Positions 1 to 10,270 of a stretch of DNA of 64,000 bases are shown here, piece after piece. The first letter of the stretch is position 1, and each line of letters opens with the position of its first letter. Position numbers and translations under genes: made by a program. Source of the stretch: Fagopyrum homotropicum (taxonomy: Eukaryota > Streptophyta > Magnoliopsida > Caryophyllales > Polygonaceae); the NCBI GenBank assembly GCA_033239125.1, contig BSWB01000001.1, positions 61,609,416 through 61,673,415 on the forward strand, written 5' to 3'. The notes beneath the pieces were generated by a model. The model worked only from the letters and a program-made list of their open reading frames with translations, ran no database searches and was not told where the DNA came from.

Positions 1-660
1 TTGGATGCAAACCGTGTCTCTACGCCACAATGACTTGAAGCTTGTCAAGCCGGCACCGTTCCGGCGCATTTTCCGCATTTTCCATAATTTAGCGTTTTGT
101 AATAATAAGTCTTTTTATTTTCGGAATATTAATTTCCGGGACTTTATTTCCGGGTATTAATTTTCCGAATTTAAGATTAGACTTTTGGTTTCGGAATTTA
201 ATTCGGAAACTTAATTCCGAACTTAAATTCTCAACCTTTCATATTTTTAGGTGTTTCATTCCGGAACTTAAATTCCGACTTTATTTCCGTCATTTAATTT
301 CCGACTCTTTGTATAGCCTTCATCCACTATATAAGGGGATGCTTGGCTCATTTGTAAAGCATGTTCAATTTGATTAAGTAAAGAGAAGTATTTTCCTCCA
401 ACTTACTTGAGCATCAATCCCTCTTCCAATCCTCTCAAAGTTCTTCTTTTGGATCTTCGATCCAAACTCAACCACATTCGAGGGTTCTTCAAGAACCAAC
501 TCAACCGACCCACTTCAAGGTTTGATCGATCAATCTAGATCGACTCAATCATACAACTTCCGCCTCCATCTCTAAGCTTCCGCAATCCATCTTCATTTGC
601 ATTCGCACTTCAACTAAGGAGTAGTTGAGCTTCAGCTTGATCTAGATCCGGAATACTTCA
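1..660 (+). mobile_element. Right part of an unidentified LTR (element L)
   Basis: No coding potential is seen. The stretch has LTR promoter architecture: a TATA box (TATATAAG, 328-335) is followed by a purine-rich leader and a CT-rich tract, and the sequence then breaks into the antisense B pol fragment. From 110 to 305 the word TTCCG or CGGAA recurs about eleven times. The LTR probably ends at the CA at 660, but a 20-base piece (661-680) before B homology starts is unexplained, so the right edge is uncertain. The left end lies outside the window, and the superfamily cannot be told from this part. A pararetrovirus leader is possible but unsupported. Confidence 0.5.
328..335 (+). promoter_or_regulatory. 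TATA box of LTR L
   Basis: TATATAAG precedes GGGGATGCTTGG and an A/G-rich leader. It sits directly downstream of an array of TTCCG/CGGAA words, an arrangement typical of a retrotransposon U3/R boundary. Confidence 0.5.
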
Positions 661-680
661 TTGACGTGTCCAAGGACGCA

Positions 681-2107
681 TCACCGACCTTCCTGCAAAA
701 GGCAAGTAGAATGATGCTCACACTTGCTCCCAAGTCACAAAGTGCATCATATGTGACCTCTCCAATTCCTATTGGTATGCAAAATGACCCCGGATCTCTC
801 AACTTTGGGGGCATCTTTTCCGTCATCGTTTTGATGAGTTCCGAAGATTCCGAACTCATCTTGACTTCTCCAAAGTCTTCTAGCTTCCTCTTGTTAGAGA
901 GGATCTCTTTCAAGAACTTCCCGTAAGCGGGCACACCTAAAATTGCATCAATAAAAGGTATGTTAATGCAGTTTGCTCATAAGGTCGATAAACTTACCTA
1001 ACTGCTTCTCTAGACACGCTCTTGCTCTAGATTGTTGGAATGGTAAGGGAGGTTTATAAGTTGGAGGAGGAACGTAGACATCTTCCTTCTCCTTTCCCTT
1101 GTCTTTCTCCTTCTCTTTTTCGTTGGGAACTTCAATGAATTTAGGTTGTGAATCGGTGGTTGTTGCTCCACTTCTCATTGTAATTGCCATCACCCTTCCT
1201 TTAGGATTATTTTCCGTCTTTCCAGGAAGTTTTGCTTGATCTCTTGGAACTTCTTCAGCCTTGCTGAATAGTTGGTTCTCTAAAGCTTTTTGTGCTTTAT
1301 CAACCAAGGTAATGTAGTTCTCCAATCCTTGTATCTTTCCCAAGATCATTTCCAGCATAGGATCGGGTTTGTCCTTCTCCGGTTTACTTGAGCTATTTGA
1401 TGTTTGCCCCTGACTTTTCAAAGGGGTAGAAGAAAAAGGTGGTGTTAGTGAATTTCTAACATGTGAATAGGGATTAACGGAATTTTGTTGGTTGGATCCC
1501 CAATTATTGTTGGCATTCCTGTTTTTGTTGTTGTTGTTGTTCCAATTATTGTACTGGTAGTTGTTCCTATTTCCTTGATTGTTGTTCTCCCTTACTAAGT
1601 AGCCTACATCTTGCTGTTTTGTCTTTTTAAGGTTGGATTGCAAGATTTCCTTCAGCTCCTTGATTTCATTGTTGAGGGAGAAAATTTGAGCTTTAGCTGC
1701 TGAATATAATTTCGCTCCCGGCTCTCCGGTGTTTCGATTCCCATTATCATCTTTCCTATGGGAATACTTCTCAATTACTTTAGCTTGCTTCTCAATGAAG
1801 TCCCAAGCATCATCCTCTCTCATATCCATGAAAGTTCCACATGAAAGGGATTGAAGATTGAATTGTGTTGTTGCATCTAGTCCCTTGAAATAGATCTCTA
1901 ATAATTCCAACTTTGAGATGCCATGGTGTGGGCAATCCAATAGGAGATCTTGAAACCTTTCCCAAGATTTAAACAAACTCTCGTTAGGTTTCATAGAAAA
2001 AGCAATAATCTTACCTCTCAATTCCGCAATTTTGGATGGCGGAAAGAACTTGGTGAGAAACTCCGAAGTTAAAGTCTCCCATGTGCTGAGCTTTCCAGGT
2101 GGAAGTG
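681..2107 (-). pseudogene. Athila-like gag C-terminal part and protease, element B (downstream half)
   Basis: Read on the minus strand from 2107 down, the sequence resumes gag at the point where element A split it, with a capsid-like segment (TWETLTSEFLTKFFPPSK). A long Asn-rich linker and a basic/proline segment (SRARACLEKQLGKF) follow. Protease then begins with GVPAYGKFLKEILSNKRK and carries the retropepsin-type motif CDLGASVSII near 740. A 2-bp loss near 960 shifts the frame between gag and protease. Homology stops after the residues KVG (about 682), where LTR L begins. RT and the rest lie outside the window or are lost. Gag would form the particle and the protease would process the polyprotein, but this copy is dead. 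Confidence 0.85.
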
Positions 2108-2441
2108 CTTGATGATAGCATGTATTATAGTCTATATTTTGGGACTTGTTTGGACGTTTTATCTTCATAAATCTGCATGTATGGATGTATATTATGTGAT
2201 TATATTATTGTTTCATCTACTTTTACGGAAATCGAGGTCTACACCAAGTTTCGTTGTAAATGTAGGTAAAATGGCACGTTTTGCATTGAAATGGAGCTAA
2301 GGAGCTAAGGAGTCATTGAAGCTACATTCTAGAGCTTAAAGAAGAACTCAAGAAGCATGGAATTAATGAAGATGATTGACTTTGGACCAGATTTGAGAGA
2401 TTTCACATTCAGTTGAGATTCACCTCGGTCAGCTACAGTGT

Positions 2442-2457
2442 CACCTCGGCCGAGGTG
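2442..2457. promoter_or_regulatory. Class-1 palindromic word in LTR A
   Basis: CACCTCGGCCGAGGTG is a perfect 16-bp palindrome about 220 bp upstream of the LTR TATA box. Degenerate copies flank it on both sides. The equivalent site in the 3' LTR (12007-12022) has one change, CACCTCGACCAAGGTG. Function is inferred only from recurrence. Confidence 0.55.
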
Positions 2458-3275
2458 AACTTGAGGAGCGTCCCAACCGAGGCGAACACCTTGCCGCCGG
2501 CGAGATATTTATTTTTGGCTGAGATCTTTTATTTTTGGAAAGAAGATATCTTATATTTTTGGGATGGATTTCTGGATGGAAGATCTTATTTTTGGTTAAT
2601 CTATTTTAGAGATATGGATATATTTTTTAGGAAATTATCTTTTTAAGATATTATTATCTATGGAAGATAATTCTCCTATATAAAGGATTAGATTTTCCAC
2701 AAGTAAAAGACATGCTAGGAGGCTGAGAGCATCCAACAATTAGGGAGGTTTTCTGGAAGTTTGAAGGAATGATTGAAGGATTGAAGATCAAGGAAGGAAG
2801 GATTCATAGTTTGGAGTTAGCTTTTGAGGGAGTTTGTAAGACTTTTTCAGATTCCCTTTTGGTTTGTTGTCTTAGTTGATTTGTGATCTAAGGAATGTTG
2901 ATTTGTTGTTAATTGATTCAGTTATCGAAACCTTTTTCTTGAGGTTTACTTATTCGAATATTCATTCCTTCCCCATATATTTGATTATTGTTATCATGAT
3001 GATGATTGGCTAAGATTTTTATGCGATTGTAGGGTGATTGGCTGAAAGTTGTGAGGAAGACGATTATAGAATGATCTTAATCCTAGCAGGACCCTGAAAG
3101 CTCGAGTCTTTAACCTTAACCCTAGAGTACCTCGCTCATTCGATGAACATCTCGGCCGAGGTGGAACTTGACTGAACGAGGTGACCTTTTCTGATCGGAA
3201 ACTGGGAGTTAAGAGTTTTAGTTTGCCAAATCCTATCCTTATTACACCTTTCCTGGTTCAATGCAAGCTTAGGAT

Positions 3276-3532
3276 GAGACTTACCCGGTGATTCCTTATT
3301 TATTTACCCAAGATCATAAGTGTAGGTAATAAAGGTTTATCCTTTTTTGGGGTTTGAGTGTGCCTTCATCACATCTTTGTGAGTTAGCTTGAGACTTACC
3401 CGGTAAAGGTTGATTCTATTCCCTTAGGTGGTGTGATTGGTTTGAGATTATAGTTCCTTTCCTTAGTACCTTGAGACTTACCCGGTAATAGGAGCTTTGG
3501 TTTGGGATAGTGAGTAGTGAGACTTACCCGGT
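3276..3532 (+). repeat. Four dispersed copies of GAGACTTACCCGGT in LTR A
   Basis: Copies start at 3276, 3391, 3473 and 3519, separated by unrelated sequence. Equivalent sets lie in the 3' LTR of A, both LTRs of C (49000, 49116, 49197 and 49244 in the 5' LTR), K (partly mutated) and antisense in H. F and D LTRs carry GAGACTCAACATCC in the corresponding region. Confidence 0.75.
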
Positions 3533-3884
3533 AATCTATTCCTACCTTAGAAACACCTTCCCTTTGCAAATCTCACCTTTGTCCGCATTATCCTTTGAGA
3601 TCTTGAGTCGGAACTACAACTAGATGCTTTAATCCCTAGAATCCGCATTTCCTCTTACTTGACTTTACATCATTTTTTTATCACTTTAATTTCTTTTTGG
3701 TTAATTGCAATACTTGACAGCCTATTCTGTGCTTAGTTTCACTTAAGTCCCTGTGATCGACCCCTGAAATTATTGCTTTTTATTACAATTGATCCGTACA
3801 CTGCGGGTTCGCATCCTTATTTAAGCATACTTCTTGGGTTATAAATTTAAAGCTTGCAGACACCGTTTGGAGCGAACAAGTTTT

Positions 3885-3903
3885 TGGCGCCTTTTGCCGG
3901 GGA
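3885..3903 (+). other. Primer binding site of A (tRNA-Asp type)
   Basis: TGGCGCCTTTTGCCGGGGA lies six bases inside the 5' LTR end. It matches the 18-nt TGGCGCCGTTGCCGGGGA found intact in D, with one extra base. That sequence is the complement expected for the 3' end of plant tRNA-Asp. Confidence 0.85.
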
Positions 3904-4008
3904 CTTGGTCTAGACCAAGCCGGTTGCGGTTGTCTTTCGGGGCAATTGCCCTTGTTGCTACTAACCACTCTACTTGAGTGTTTTTCGTGTGATCTTTTTC
4001 TTAGGTTT

Positions 4009-7000
4009 ATGCGAAGAACCCGTGCTGGGAAGGAAATCGTTCCTTATGATCCCGAACCAGAAAAGACATACAAACCACGATTGAAAGAAGCTAAGATGGC
4101 CAATCAAGACAATTGCGATCTTGAGGCCAAATTGAAGGAGGCGCTGGAACTGCTACGCCTCAATAAAGAAGAACTGCAGCGAGAAAGAGAGCAGACTCGC
4201 ACAAGAATTGCAGAGATCGAAGCAGATATGGCCGGTCTAAGAGCCCAAATTCTACATCGACCGATCCCAGATCCTCGACCGAGGCAGGACCCAGTCCCAG
4301 TTGCCGCGGCCGAGATACATCCACCTCGGATGCCAGTCCGAGATGTTCTTTTTGCTGGAATTCCACAAACCCTAAGACATAAGATGTACTCTAATCAGCA
4401 AGTGAGGCGTCCAGGAGTCAACCTAGGTGATCCAGTTGAGCATGATTACGAACTTCGACCGCAAGTTCTATCTATGATCTGCCAATGCTAGTTTGGAGGT
4501 TTAGAGAGGGAGTCTCCGCATCAGCATTTGCAAAGCTGCGAGATTTTGATGGAGACCTTGAGACCTTCAAGGCTGGAAAAGAACAACTACAAGCTAAGGC
4601 CTTTCTACTTTTCTTTGAAAGACAGGGCGCTTACTTGGTATCAATCTCTTCCTCCCGGAAAGATCAACACTTGGGAAGAGATGACGACGGAGTTTCTAAC
4701 AAAGTTCTTTCCCCCCTCCAAGACCGCTGAAATGAGAGGGAGGATTAATGCATTCATCATGAAGGACAAGGAGAGTCTGTCCAAGTCATGAGAGAGGTTC
4801 AAAGATGTTCTATTGGATTGCCAACATCATGGGATTCCAAAGATAGAGTTGTTGGAGATATACTTCAAGGGATTGGATGGAGCTACTCAATTCAATCTTC
4901 AGCTACTTTCCGCCGGCACATTAATGGATATGCCGATAGACGAAGCTTGGGAGTTCATTGAAAAGAAAGCTTTGCATGTGGAGAAGTACTCCCATCAAGG
5001 AGCCGAATATGGAGTTAAGAGAGTCAATTTCCAGGACACTCCATCAAATGATAATCAACTCATCTCCCTTAAATTTGATGTGAAGCAATTGAAGCACCTT
5101 TTGGTGGCTCACACGAAGAAGGAAGATGGAGGATATCAAGTTAGAAACAACAACCAAGGGTCACGGAACAACAATTACAACAACAATTGGAGATATAATA
5201 TACAAAATTCGGGTAACCCTTATTCTAATTCTAATTCGAATAATTCTTTTAACCCCTATTCTTCTTCTTCTACTCCATTGAAGAGTCAGGAGTCTAGATC
5301 AAGTTCGTCCCAACCAGAGAAGAAAGATGCAGTTCTGGAGGCCATCTTGATCAAGCTCAACGCTATGGAGACGTCTATGACTTCATTTTCGAAGGCACAA
5401 AAAGCCTTAGAGCAACAATTCTTTAATAAGGCGAATGAAGCGCCAAGAGATCTAGGGAAGCTCCCAGCAAGGACAGAGAGCAACCCCAAAGGAAAGATTA
5501 TGGAAATAACAACGAGAAGTGGACTAAAAACTACAGATCTAGTACCTCGGTCGGTGCTAGTGCAGATGAAGGACACCTCGGTCCAGGTACAGACGAGGAA
5601 CACTTCGGTCGAGGTGCCATCTGAGGTGGATTCCTAGAAAGGGAAGGACAAATCTGAAGTTTATGTCCCACCTTGTGCTTATAAACAATCACTTCCATTC
5701 CCTCAGTCAAGGGCCAGAGCACATCTAGCCAAACATTTTGGTAAGTTCCTTGACTTGATGAATAAACTACATATTAACATCCCTTTCCTTGATGCTATTC
5801 TAGGGATGCCCGCCTACGGGAAGTTCTTGAAAGAGATTCTATCAAGGAAGAGGAAACTGGAAGACTTTGGAGAAGTAAGGAAGACATCTAAATCCTCGGA
5901 GCTCATTCAAATCATGAAGGAGAAGATGCCACATAAGTTGAGAGATCCCGGCTCATTTTGCATTCTCATTCAAGTTGGGGATGTAACTTGTGAGGCGTTA
6001 TGTGATCTAGGAACCAACGTGAGCATCATCCCGCTGGATCTATGTGAGAGAATCGGACTTGGAGAGCCCAATCCGGTGAAGATAAGGTTGTACATGGTGG
6101 ATCCCTCCATTACCCATCCCGTGGGCATTTTAAAAGACGCTCTCATTAAGTTAGGTAACTTCTATTTACCTATAGACTTTGTTGTACTTGACATACCCGT
6201 AGATTATCCCGTTCCCATCATTCTCGGGAGACCATTTCTAGCAACTTCGGGTTGCAATGTTGATTGTAAGAACACCAAGTTGAAATTCAACATTGGCGGT
6301 GATCAAGTGGAGTTTGCATTGCTTGCTGCAATGAAAGGAGAGCCGCTGGAGGATGACATCTTCAACGTCTATGATGAAGAAGATTCAAGAGAATTGGTGA
6401 GCTCTATCCTTATTAATGACCCTCTTGAAAAAGTTGTTAGTTTTAGCTTAATGGAGGAGGGTATAGATGTCTCTTGCGATGTAGATATACGGAGCTTAAA
6501 AGCACTAGAAGCAGATCTAGGAGCTAAGATTGAGAAACTAATCTGAGAGAAGAGAAATTCGAGTTTCGGTCCCAGTTCCAATACCTCAACCGAGGCACTT
6601 TCCGGACCAAGCGATGTGTTCTTATCTGAAGAACATCTCGGTCACCCAGCTCGGACGCCGACCGAGGTCGCAAGCGAGATGATGTCAACTGAGACTTTTG
6701 AAAGTCTAGTTCTTTGATCTAAGTCTACTCTACTGGAAGGAGGAAGCAAGGATCCCCCTCAGAAAGCACCTCCAGTTGTGGAGCTTAGACCGCTTCCAAG
6801 TCACTTGAGGTATGTTTTCCTTGGACCAGATTCTACATATCCTATTATCGTAAGTGCTTCCCTTTCCAAAACTGAATTGTCTAAACTGATGCATGTCTTG
6901 AGAAAACACCAAAAGGCTTTGGGATATACTATTGATGATCTTATTGGTATCAAGCCTTCTTTCTGCATGCATAGAATACTAATGAAAGACGATCATAAGA

Positions 7001-8073
7001 CTTCACGGGAACCTCAAAGATGGTTAAATCCGATCATGAAAGAGGTTGTGAAGAAGGAGATTCTTATGTTATTGGATGCAGGCATCATATTTCCTATCTC
7101 GGATAGCAAGTGGGTGAGCCTAGTGCATGTAGTTCCGAAGAAAGGAGGGATGAACTTTGTGACGAATAAGAACAACGAGTTGATTCCAACTAGGACCGTT
7201 ACAGGCTAGAGAGTGTGCATCGATTACAAGAAGCTGAACGTGGCCACTCGGAAGGACCATTTTCCACTTCCCTTCATCGACCAAATGCTCGAGCGGTTAG
7301 ATCAACATTCCCATTTCTGCTATTTAGACGGTTATAGTGGCTTCTTTCAAATTCCTATCCATCTGGATGATCAAGAGAAGACCACTTTCACTTGTCCATG
7401 GAGGACATTCGCTTATAGGAGGATGCCATTTGGAGTATGTAATGCACCCACTACCTTCCAGCGCTGTATGATGGCTATATTTTAAGAGTACATCGAGGCG
7501 ATCATGGAGGAATGCCTTGATGCGTTTTATAGGATAAAGGAAGCATTGATTTCCGCTCCCATCATTCAACCTCCCGACTAGACCTTGCCCTTTGAGATCA
7601 TGTGTGATGCGAGTGATATGGCCGTATGAGTTGTACATGGACAGAACAAGGATGGTCGAACCAACGCCATTTACTATGCTAGCAAGACGCTAGATGAAGC
7701 TCAACTAAACTACGCCACCACCGAAAAGGAGCTTTTGGCGGTTGTATATGCTTTTGAGAAGTTTCGCTCTTACTTAGTAGGAGTGAAAGTTATTGTTTAC
7801 ACTAACCATGCAGCTATTCGTTACTTGCTTGTTGAGAAGGATGCGAAGCCGCGTCTTATTCGATGAATTCTCTTGCTTCAAGAGTTTGATCTAGAGATTA
7901 GCGATAAGAAGGGATTCGAGAATTCTGTTGTGGATCACCTCAGCCGGCTACCTCCCTCTTCACGCGAGAAGGACGACATACCCATAGATGACTCTTTCCC
8001 CGATGAGCACTTGCATTTGCTGGAACGTTTGATAGACTTCTTTATCTCACCCCATGATGAAGGTGAAGTATGA
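4009..8073 (+). pseudogene. Gag-PR-RT-RNase H polyprotein of A, broken by stops and an RT deletion
   Basis: Start chosen at MRRTRAGKEIV, matching B, C and F gags. One reading frame can be followed for over 4 kb without a net frameshift, through gag (capsid-like FPPSKTAEMRGRINAF near 4710), an Asn-rich linker, protease (CDLGTNVSIIPL near 6000), RT (CIDYKKLN, LPFIDQMLE, MPFGVCNAPTTFQRCM) and RNase H. In-frame stops lie at 4489, 4789, 5635, 6544, 6715, 7207, 7483, 7579, 7627, 7864 and 8071. About 119 codons including the RT catalytic FMDD box are deleted at about 7508. RNase H reads TNH where C has TDH. Integrase is absent: the frame ends shortly after FPDEHLHLLERL. Athila lineage by RT and PR sequence. 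Confidence 0.93.
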
Positions 8074-8111
8074 GGTGAGGATACCTTCCCGCATGTTTAA
8101 GGATGCCGTAC

Positions 8112-8160
8112 GGTCCAACTAACGACCTTAAATCAAGCACTTCTTGGGAGGCAACCCAAG
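8112..8160 (+). other. Conserved post-pol block ending in a hairpin (A)
   Basis: The block begins GGTCCAACTAACGACC and ends with CTTGGGAGGCAACCCAAG (8143-8160), which forms a 6-bp stem with loop AGGCAA. Nearly the same block follows the pol stop of C (hairpin 54280-54297) and the ORF stop of D (60635-60652). The three copies are far better conserved than their surroundings. Confidence 0.6.
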
Positions 8161-8917
8161 ATATTGCTTTCTTTTCCCTTTTTTAGTCTAGTTTTAGATG
8201 GTTTGCTTTTGCTTTGCTTTGTTTTGTTTTTGGCGTCCTAGACAGAAACCAGGTACTCTCTAAGGAAGGATTACAACTCAGGAGCACCACTAGAAGGACA
8301 GAATTTCGAGAAATTGAGAAGGCGGAGTTCGATTGAGACACATCTCGGTTATTGTCACAGCGCCTCGACCAAGATGTTTATGAGACAACCGAGGCGACTA
8401 GGTCTGACAGTCCAGTCAGCCACCTCGGTCTGGTCAGGACCACCTCGACCGAGATGATATCAGATTCGGCGAGGGGTATAAATGCGAACATATTTCTCTC
8501 TCTTCCCTCCCAACCCTCTTCTCGACCGCGGCGCACATCTCACCTCGTTTCTTCGTTTTTCACTCGTTTTCCACGATTTCTGCTCTGATTTCACAAAGAA
8601 AAGCAAGAGGATCAGATTGCAAGCAACAAACTGCAAGATAAACGCCTCGGATCTGCATATTTTGGGATAAATTGTCAAAAAACCCTAACTTCCCTCTCTT
8701 TACAGAATTGGAGATATTTGGCTTTGGTTGCCATAGATTCTTGCTGAAAAGAGTATAAGTACCCCATAGGAAGCAATTGGTAGTGAATTTAGGGGAAAAG
8801 AACTAAAAATGAGAGAAAGGAAATCGCACAGTTTATCGCCTCGGTGCAGTCGAGCTGTGTCTCGGCCGAGGTGTTCTTCAGCCTTTCAGACCAACCGAGG
8901 TGATCTTGTCAAAAATC
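8161..8917 (+). other. Untranslated spacer between pol and second ORF in A
   Basis: No coding sequence is seen. It opens with a T-rich tract (8166-8232) and then carries word cluster 8341-8456, a TATA box at 8477, a CT-rich leader, and a second word cluster at 8837-8905 just before the second-ORF start codon. Confidence 0.7.
8341..8483 (+). promoter_or_regulatory. Putative internal promoter of the second ORF in A
   Basis: Several class-1 words (8341, 8371, 8421, and CACCTCGACCGAGATG at 8441-8456) precede TATAAAT at 8477-8483. A CT-rich stretch that resembles a transcription start and leader follows. The spacing from last word to TATA is 20 bp, against 18 bp in C (word 54588-54603, TATAAAAGG 54622-54630). 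Promoter activity is inferred from this conserved layout. Confidence 0.5.
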
Positions 8918-10270
8918 ATGAGTTCTCGATCTGATTGTCATCTTGTTTTGAGGGATGTTGCTAGTGGTTCCTCACCTTCTTCTGTTTCTCAACCTTCTAT
9001 TTCGGTGATTCATGAGCTTCACCAGGCGGATTTCGATCACACTTGCGGGCGCACTATAGTTGCCCCGCGTTTCTTGGAGGTCTCAGCCTTCGAGTGCCTC
9101 CACGTGGCGGAGGACTTGAAGAAGATGATATCAATGGTAGGGCTAGAGTAGTTTATGGAGATCTGAGCTCCAGCCTACCATGAGCCGACCATGGAGTTTG
9201 TGAGTTCTGTCACTCACATGCCAGAGAGGAACAACATCAAGTACCAGTTGTTGAACCGGAACTACATTGTGCCTATGAACCAATTCCGAGAGGTGTTTGG
9301 CTTCCCAACTCCCACCGTGACTAATTTTCCATCCCGAGCAGTGGCTCGACATTTCTGGGGGCAGATTTCCCATGTGGTGGAGCATAGCAACATATGGAGA
9401 CATGGAGACTCTAGGGAGCGCATTATTTTCCACTTAGCCTTCCGTCTTGCCCACCGTATTTTCACTGAGACTCTTTTGGCGCATATTGAGACGCCCTAGA
9501 AGATCAGACAGGGAGAGTTGTTGAGTCTGTTCTGCATTGAGATTGGAGGAGTGCCTGACTTTGGAGGCATGCTAGCTGAGGATTTACACCGGATCAAAGG
9601 CAAGGCCAAGGGAGATATCTGCTGTGGAGGGATGGTGACCCATATCGCTACAATTATGGGTCTAGACTTGACTGCTTGTACATTGGTAGCGGCTGCAAAG
9701 CTGCTAGAACTTTAGGAGATGATCACGAGGAGGATTCTGGTTCCTCGTGGCCTTACTACACCATATGTAGCTATGCCTTAGGAGTAGACTGCCCCTCAGG
9801 GTATCCTATGGTCGGCTCAGTTCACAATCTTCGATCCACAGTACTGGTCTTTTGCATGGCTTCCCTACTTACAAGATGCGAGAGATGCTGCGCCATCAGA
9901 GGATGAGGCGGAGTATGATGATGTCGGAGCTGCCATAGAGACCGGTACTGATACCGATGGTCCTAGTGTACCGGTTGTCGACCTGGATGATGAGGCAACA
10001 GAGGAGGAGGCAGCTGCACTATCCCGACCTGCCCGGCGTAGAGTCCGCAAACAGAGAGATCCAGTCGCTCACCGACGGATAGATGAGATGACGGACCAGA
10101 TGATCGACTCTTACGCAGCCTTGACAGTGGAGGTCATGGAGCTTAGAGAGATCCATCACTACCAGCAGAGGATGATGGAGATCAAGTTTCAGCACACTAT
10201 GGGTTATCCTTTTGACCCATCTCAACATCCCTTCATCCCATTTCCACCACCTCCAGCGGATCAGGACTAG
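8918..10270 (+). pseudogene. Second ORF of A, Athila ORF1-family protein (broken)
   Basis: The start is MSSRSDCHLVL, aligning with the C copy at 55071. One frame runs throughout, with stops at 9149, 9164, 9497, 9713, 9779 and 9785. The body holds APRFLEVSAFECLHVAEDL, then MEFVSS, FPSRAVARHFWGQI, DSRERIIFHLAFRLAHRI and GDICCGGMVTHIA. The tail has an acidic stretch, a basic patch (RPARRRVRKQRDP) and a proline-rich end. From memory this resembles the Pfam 'ATHILA ORF-1' family found downstream of pol in Athila elements. Its biochemical role is unknown, and no membrane segment supports an envelope role. The TAG at 9713 is shared with C at 55859. Confidence 0.8.

Larger units (their letters stand above)
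2113..3878 (+). repeat. 5' LTR of element A
   Basis: The 1766-bp LTR runs TGATAGC...GCGAACA. TATATAAAGG (2677-2686) is the likely TATA box. Palindromic words occur upstream (CACCTCGGCCGAGGTG at 2442-2457, plus partial copies at 2421 and 2475) and downstream (3149-3164). The 3' half holds four copies of GAGACTTACCCGGT at 3276, 3391, 3473 and 3519. Its partner is at 11686-13442. Confidence 0.93.

Noticed and set aside
1..660. Endogenous pararetrovirus leader
   Set aside because: A TATA box and leader are present, but no viral coding motif, tRNA-Met site or polyadenylation layout could be tied to it. An LTR end is the simpler reading.
963..2168. 401-residue minus-strand frame as a single protein beginning MKIKRPNKSQ
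   Set aside because: The first 20 residues are antisense LTR of A. Real B gag resumes only at 2107, so the apparent start is an artefact of the insertion.
3276..3532. CRISPR-like array from regularly recurring GAGACTTACCCGGT
   Set aside because: Repeats are only 14 bases, spacing is irregular, and the same spacers are found in every LTR copy. The sequence is clearly plant LTR.
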